Positions 60,660-64,000 of a stretch of 64,000 bases of DNA are shown here, piece by piece (position 1 is the first letter of the stretch; the number at the start of each line of letters is the position of its first letter). A program made the position numbers and the translations under genes. This DNA is from a sulfur-oxidizing endosymbiont of Gigantopelta aegis (GTDB lineage: Bacteria; Pseudomonadota; Gammaproteobacteria; GRL18), in contig NZ_JAEHGE010000001.1 of the NCBI RefSeq assembly GCF_016097415.1, forward strand, positions 1,425,015 through 1,489,014, read 5' to 3'. Below the pieces are notes generated by a model. The model saw only the letters and a list, made by a program, of their open reading frames with translations. It made no database searches and was not told the DNA's origin.

Positions 60660-62140
60660 GATTGTAATGCTTGGGTGCAGGGTAGGCGAATAATAAATTC
60701 TGCTCCCTTATCGGGCTGGCTGATGACGCCAATTTCTCCGGCATGTTCACGAATAATTTCTTGCACAATGTAGAGACCAATTCCCATGCCTTTGCCCGGT
60801 GCTTTGGTGGTGTAAAAGGGATCGAATATATGCACAATACTTTGTTCATCAATACCGACACCAGTATCCTTAATACTCAAACTGGTATAGGCCATGTCTG
60901 GAATGCTCGCTTGTAAAGGCTTTTTGACATCACCAATGATATAGGCATTATCCGGAAGGGCATTGGAATTGTCCCAGCAGAAACTGGCTTTAAGCTCAAT
61001 TTGGTTATGTGAATCACCGGCATCGGTAGCATTGTTAATTAGATTAATTAACACTTGCTGAAAACGTTGTCTATCGACATTGATAAATAATTTGTCGGGG
61101 ATATCCGTTAAAATAGGCGGTAGATGCTTTAATTCATTGGCGAGTAATAATAGTGTATTATCAACTAACTCGACTAATTGAACCGGCTCAATAATAAAAT
61201 CCCGGTGGCGACCAAAGTCTTTTAAAGCGTTGACAATTTTATGGGCACGCATGGTTTCGCTATCAATTTGTTCTAACCAGCTTATTAATAATTGACGATC
61301 AGTACTATCAATTTCTTCTTTTAACAATTGGCAGGAAGAGAGAATGTTTCCCAATGGGTTATTCAGCTCATGGGCTACTCCGGAGATTAAAACGCCTAAT
61401 GAGGCAAGTTTTTCCGTGTGTAATAATCTTTTTTTTCGTAAATCCAGCTCATAGAGCATTTTATTGAAAGCATTGGTAAAATTGATGATTTCCTGTTCAT
61501 CGCTGATGATTTCTAATTGTTCAAACTGACCCTGAGCAATAGGCTGTAAGCGATTTTCAAGTTCTCGCAGAGGCCTAACAACCAAGCGGCTCAGTCGGTA
61601 GCCGATAACTAAGGTGATTAATGCAGTAATAAATATGGCACTGACTAAGGTCCATTGTGTGGTGTTTAGAGATTGTAAGAGGGATTTTCTTTCTTGTGAG
61701 GCAAAATGATCGGCTATCGTTGAGAGTTGATGGCCTAAAGGACGAATTTTCCCCGATAAGTTTTCATTTTTTTGTTGCTCCCATTGAGACCAGTAGCGAG
61801 TTAGTAATACTTGGTATTCAGCTAATAAGGTTTGCAAATTATTCAGATCAATTTTTGACCATAGACTGGCATAACTAGCATGGTTTTGTTCGAGGTTATG
61901 GATGGCTTCGCGGGTAAAAACGAGGATGCTCTCCAGTTCCTCTTTATTATGATAGAGAAAAAGGTTTTTTTCATGGCGGCGCATTTCAAGAATATCATCT
62001 TTAAAATTGCCTATTACCACGCCTTCTCTCACCTGTTGTTGTAAATATAACAAATTAAAAAATGCGAATAGGCAAAGCAATACAATAAAAGTAGCCAATA
62101 GATAAAAGGCTCTGGATGTTTTGTGGCGTATGCTATTCAT
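60656..62140 (-). CDS. Membrane histidine kinase of the sigma-54 system
   Basis: About 494 aa from ATG 62138-62140 (MNSIRHKTSRAFYLL); an upstream in-frame ATG at 62221 is less likely because the extra residues lie before the first membrane helix and overlap possible operators. Helices at about 14-35 and 165-190 enclose a roughly 130-residue helical sensor region. A HAMP linker, H-box (SGVAHELNNPLGN), N-box (LINNATDAG) and G boxes (DTGVGID, GKGMGIGL) follow. There is no PAS domain. It pairs with the adjacent regulator. Confidence 0.93.
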   Translation of the reverse strand: MNSIRHKTSRAFYLLATFIVLLCLFAFFNLLYLQQQVREGVVIGNFKDDILEMRRHEKNLFLYHNKEELESILVFTREAIHNLEQNHASYASLWSKIDLNNLQTLLAEYQVLLTRYWSQWEQQKNENLSGKIRPLGHQLSTIADHFASQERKSLLQSLNTTQWTLVSAIFITALITLVIGYRLSRLVVRPLRELENRLQPIAQGQFEQLEIISDEQEIINFTNAFNKMLYELDLRKKRLLHTEKLASLGVLISGVAHELNNPLGNILSSCQLLKEEIDSTDRQLLISWLEQIDSETMRAHKIVNALKDFGRHRDFIIEPVQLVELVDNTLLLLANELKHLPPILTDIPDKLFINVDRQRFQQVLINLINNATDAGDSHNQIELKASFCWDNSNALPDNAYIIGDVKKPLQASIPDMAYTSLSIKDTGVGIDEQSIVHIFDPFYTTKAPGKGMGIGLYIVQEIIREHAGEIGVISQPDKGAEFIIRLPCTQALQS

Positions 62141-62198
62141 TGATTTATTCGAAAAAGGGTTTGGTGGTGTTTGATGCGTATTGTAACATAAATGAAAC

Positions 62199-62213
62199 AT
62201 TTGCGATGCAAAT
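62199..62213. promoter_or_regulatory. Palindromic candidate activator site
   Basis: ATTTGC-GAT-GCAAAT is a perfect inverted repeat about 150 bp upstream of the sigma-54 promoter at 62346. A second imperfect one (GTTGCAATATGTAAC) lies at about 62270-62284. The position is typical of enhancer sites for NtrC-type regulators. Confidence 0.45.
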
Positions 62214-62345
62214 TGCAACACTTTGTGAGGCTATGGTATTAGTAGTTTAGAATAAAATTCTATTTATGTGTTGCAATATGTAACGATAGCTATTATTTTG
62301 CATTTCTGCTTTCAATAAAATCAATGACTTAGTTGTTATTGTTGT

Positions 62346-62361
62346 TGGCCTAATTTTTGCT
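62346..62361 (+). promoter_or_regulatory. Sigma-54 promoter (-24/-12)
   Basis: TGGCCTAATTTTTGCT has GG and GC elements 12 bases apart and fits TGGC-N7-TTGCW. A start of transcription is expected near 62372, about 50 bases before the 179-aa gene. Confidence 0.7.
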
Positions 62362-62422
62362 AAAACAAGGGCAATACAATAATTTAGTTATATTCTATAT
62401 CGTTACATTAGGGTCATTTTAA

Positions 62423-62962
62423 ATGATAGAAAGCTTAAAAAAAGTAATGGATGGTTTGTCAGCACAATATGTGAATGACAACCTGTCAACTGTCAATAAA
62501 ATAGAAGTGTTGAATCATCGCAAGCCCAGAATCATTAAGCGTCCTGCTAAACTATCCGTTGATCTTAATCTTGAAAAGGATTTACAGCAAAGTCAGCCTA
62601 CTTTATGCACTAAGAGACATATCGCCTTATTATGTGATGATACGACAAATCATAACGTTTTGAGCTATGTTTTGGGTAATTCAAGTGACTGTAATGTTGA
62701 TATCCTATATCATGGTGCTCATAAGAATACACAAGCCGATTCTTTCTATAAGCAGGCACGTTTAAGTTTTCTGGAAAATAATGTGGATATCCGTTTAGTT
62801 AAACTCATTAATGACTCCATTGCTGAGGTTAAAGACTATTTGGTTCAGCAACGTTCTCTACAATACTTAGTCAGTGATTCCCATGATGCATTAATTAAAG
62901 ATTTTTTAAATAATAAATTATTTAAAAATCAAATTAATGTGCCTATCGTGTTAATTAACTAG
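62423..62962 (+). CDS. Unknown protein, target of the sigma-54 promoter
   Basis: A 179-aa protein without membrane segments. The first 65 residues are polar with a basic patch (RKPRIIKRPAK). Residues about 70-179 show alternating strands and helices (HIALLCDDTTNHNVLSYVL, VDILYHG, VDIRLVKLIND, VPIVLIN) like a flavodoxin-like or HUP/USP alpha/beta fold; this is inference from pattern only. It stands downstream of the sigma-54 promoter and upstream of an SLC13 transporter gene. The TAG stop is part of a repeated element. Confidence 0.7.
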   Translation: MIESLKKVMDGLSAQYVNDNLSTVNKIEVLNHRKPRIIKRPAKLSVDLNLEKDLQQSQPTLCTKRHIALLCDDTTNHNVLSYVLGNSSDCNVDILYHGAHKNTQADSFYKQARLSFLENNVDIRLVKLINDSIAEVKDYLVQQRSLQYLVSDSHDALIKDFLNNKLFKNQINVPIVLIN

Positions 62963-62978
62963 TGTTCATTCGTTTATT
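62960..62978 (+). repeat. TAGTG..CGTTTATT element
   Basis: TAGTGTTCATTCGTTTATT matches, with small differences, the element after norD (58683-58701) and the complement of 26405-26423. Its first three bases form the stop codon of the preceding gene. Confidence 0.6.
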
Positions 62979-63002
62979 CTAGAATTACTTGATAGTTGTG
63001 AC

Positions 63003-63095
63003 TGTAGGGTGGGCATGGCTTTATTTGCCCACGCTGAAAGTGTGCATAATAAACTCCTGAGTCAGCGTAGCAAATAAAGCCATGCTCACCCTACT
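63003..63095. repeat. Large inverted repeat before the SLC13 gene
   Basis: Arms of about 34 bp: TGTAGGGTGGGCATGGCTTT from 63003 with TATTTGCCCACGCTGA after it, mirrored by TCAGCGTAGCAAATAAAGCC ... CTACT at 63062-63095. A few mismatches and a 24-base loop. It resembles a miniature palindromic element and is unrelated to the GATGCG family. Confidence 0.85.
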
Positions 63096-63198
63096 ATTTT
63101 ATGCAGATAAAGAACTCTGACTCACGCTGGTAATGCCAAAGAGTTTAAAACAAAAAAATTTAAAATAAAAGTGGATTAAAAATTTAAAAGAGAGCTCT

Positions 63199-64000
63199 AT
63201 GAAAGATAAATTAAAACTACAAAAAAAGAAAATTATTGCCGGGATCATCTTCCTGATTGCGGCATTCTTTATGGCGACTATTGTACCGACGGTGCAAATG
63301 TCATGGGTTATGGGCTTGTTGTTACTGACCATATACTTGTTTGCTTTTGAGGTGTTAGAAGTCGATGTAACGGCGATTTCAATTATGGTACTGCTGGGCT
63401 TATCGACTTTATTTGCTCCCCTTATGGGTCTGGAAGCGGGGCTGGTTTCAACCGACAGACTCTTTGATGGTTTCTCCAGTAATGCGGTGATGTCAATTAT
63501 CGCTGTCATGATTATTGGTGCAGGTCTGGATAAAACCGGCATTATGTCAAAAGTAGCTTCTTTTATTCTGGATGTGGGTGGTACATCAGAAAAACGCATT
63601 ATTCCTATCGTTTCCAGTACTGTCGGCTTTATCTCTTCTTTTATGCAAAACGTTGGTGCAGCAGCCTTGTTTATTCCTGTCGTGAGTCGGATTTCTGCTC
63701 GTTCAGGTTTGCCGATGTCGCGCTTATTAATGCCTATGGGCTTTTGTGCGATTTTAGGTGGTACAGTCACCATGGTGGGTTCATCACCTTTGATTCTGTT
63801 AAATGACTTGATTCTGACTACCAACCATTCGTTGCCAGAAGCGCAACAGATGGAAACATGGGGCTTGTTCTCAGTGACGCCAGTGGGTATCGCATTAGTC
63901 TTAACGGGTATTCTTTACTTTGTAATAGCAGGGCGCTTTGTTTTGCCAAAAGGTACCGGCAAGATTGATGCAAATACTGCAACCAATACCATGGACTATT
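63199..64000 (+). CDS. SLC13/DASS-family transporter, N-terminal part
   Basis: An open frame from ATG 63199 (MKDKLKLQKKKIIAGIIFLI, with AGAG at 63191) to the window end, at least 267 codons. Many membrane helices are visible, together with the divalent-anion symporter signatures SSFMQNVGAAALFIPVV and ILGGTVTMVGSSPLILLN. Members move sulfate, dicarboxylates or similar anions with sodium; substrate cannot be told. It lies downstream of the sigma-54-controlled unknown gene. The C-terminal part is outside the window. Confidence 0.88.
   Translation, partial: MKDKLKLQKKKIIAGIIFLIAAFFMATIVPTVQMSWVMGLLLLTIYLFAFEVLEVDVTAISIMVLLGLSTLFAPLMGLEAGLVSTDRLFDGFSSNAVMSIIAVMIIGAGLDKTGIMSKVASFILDVGGTSEKRIIPIVSSTVGFISSFMQNVGAAALFIPVVSRISARSGLPMSRLLMPMGFCAILGGTVTMVGSSPLILLNDLILTTNHSLPEAQQMETWGLFSVTPVGIALVLTGILYFVIAGRFVLPKGTGKIDANTATNTMDY

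Noticed and set aside
63099-63824. Long minus-strand ORF of 241 codons near the window end
   Set aside because: It is the antisense of the SLC13 transporter frame, which starts at 63199 on the plus strand and has clear family motifs; the minus-strand translation has no recognisable fold.

Overview
The window is chromosomal DNA of an AT-rich gammaproteobacterium. The evidence is the block hfq-hflX-hflK-hflC-(DUF2065)-hisZ-purA-rnr-rlmB-rpsF-rpsR-rplI preceded by mutL-miaA, which is a standard gammaproteobacterial arrangement. The accessory genes suggest an organism that respires or detoxifies nitrogen oxides (norCB with norEFQD), assimilates nitrate (NNP transporter plus NasA-type reductase) and moves by chemotaxis (chemoreceptors). 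I cannot fix the genus from sequence alone. No rRNA, tRNA or CRISPR array was seen.

Layout. 1-4.1 kb: sulfite exporter-like permease, a Cache-domain protein, a small membrane protein, a tandem repeat and a hipBA toxin-antitoxin pair with candidate operators. 4.2-8 kb: a frameshifted secreted protein and a roughly 200-aa membrane protein gene cut in two by an IS66-family element. 8-10.4 kb: chemoreceptor. 10.6-26.2 kb: conserved housekeeping block. 26.4-33.4 kb: two IS3-family elements flanking a damaged response regulator, a small membrane protein and a PP2C phosphatase/Ser-Thr kinase fusion. 34-41.5 kb: a CusCBA-type heavy-metal efflux operon whose pump gene carries an ISKra4-like element. 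41.6-47.4 kb: amino acid permease, nitrate/nitrite transporter and assimilatory nitrate reductase. 47.6-52.8 kb: a very large protein, probably PPi-dependent PEP carboxykinase, divergent from pyruvate kinase. 52.9-58.7 kb: nor cluster behind an FNR/DNR box. 58.9-64 kb: rhodanese, a sigma-54 two-component system, a divergent unknown gene with a good sigma-54 promoter, and the start of an SLC13 transporter.

Three themes stand out. (1) Two insertions can be undone on paper: removing the element and one copy of its target duplication restores an open frame (the IS66 target and cusA). (2) Nearly every broken frame is explained by loss of one base in or beside a short homopolymer. These losses are confined to the IS transposases, norC/norB and one secreted protein, while about 40 other genes are clean. 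That pattern fits unpolished repeat copies in a long-read assembly at least as well as real decay. (3) The two-component system at 59-62 kb, its sigma-54 promoter target and the SLC13 transporter look like a self-contained regulatory module of unknown signal; this is the best candidate here for an undescribed system. The PEP node (large carboxykinase-like protein beside pyruvate kinase) is the second.
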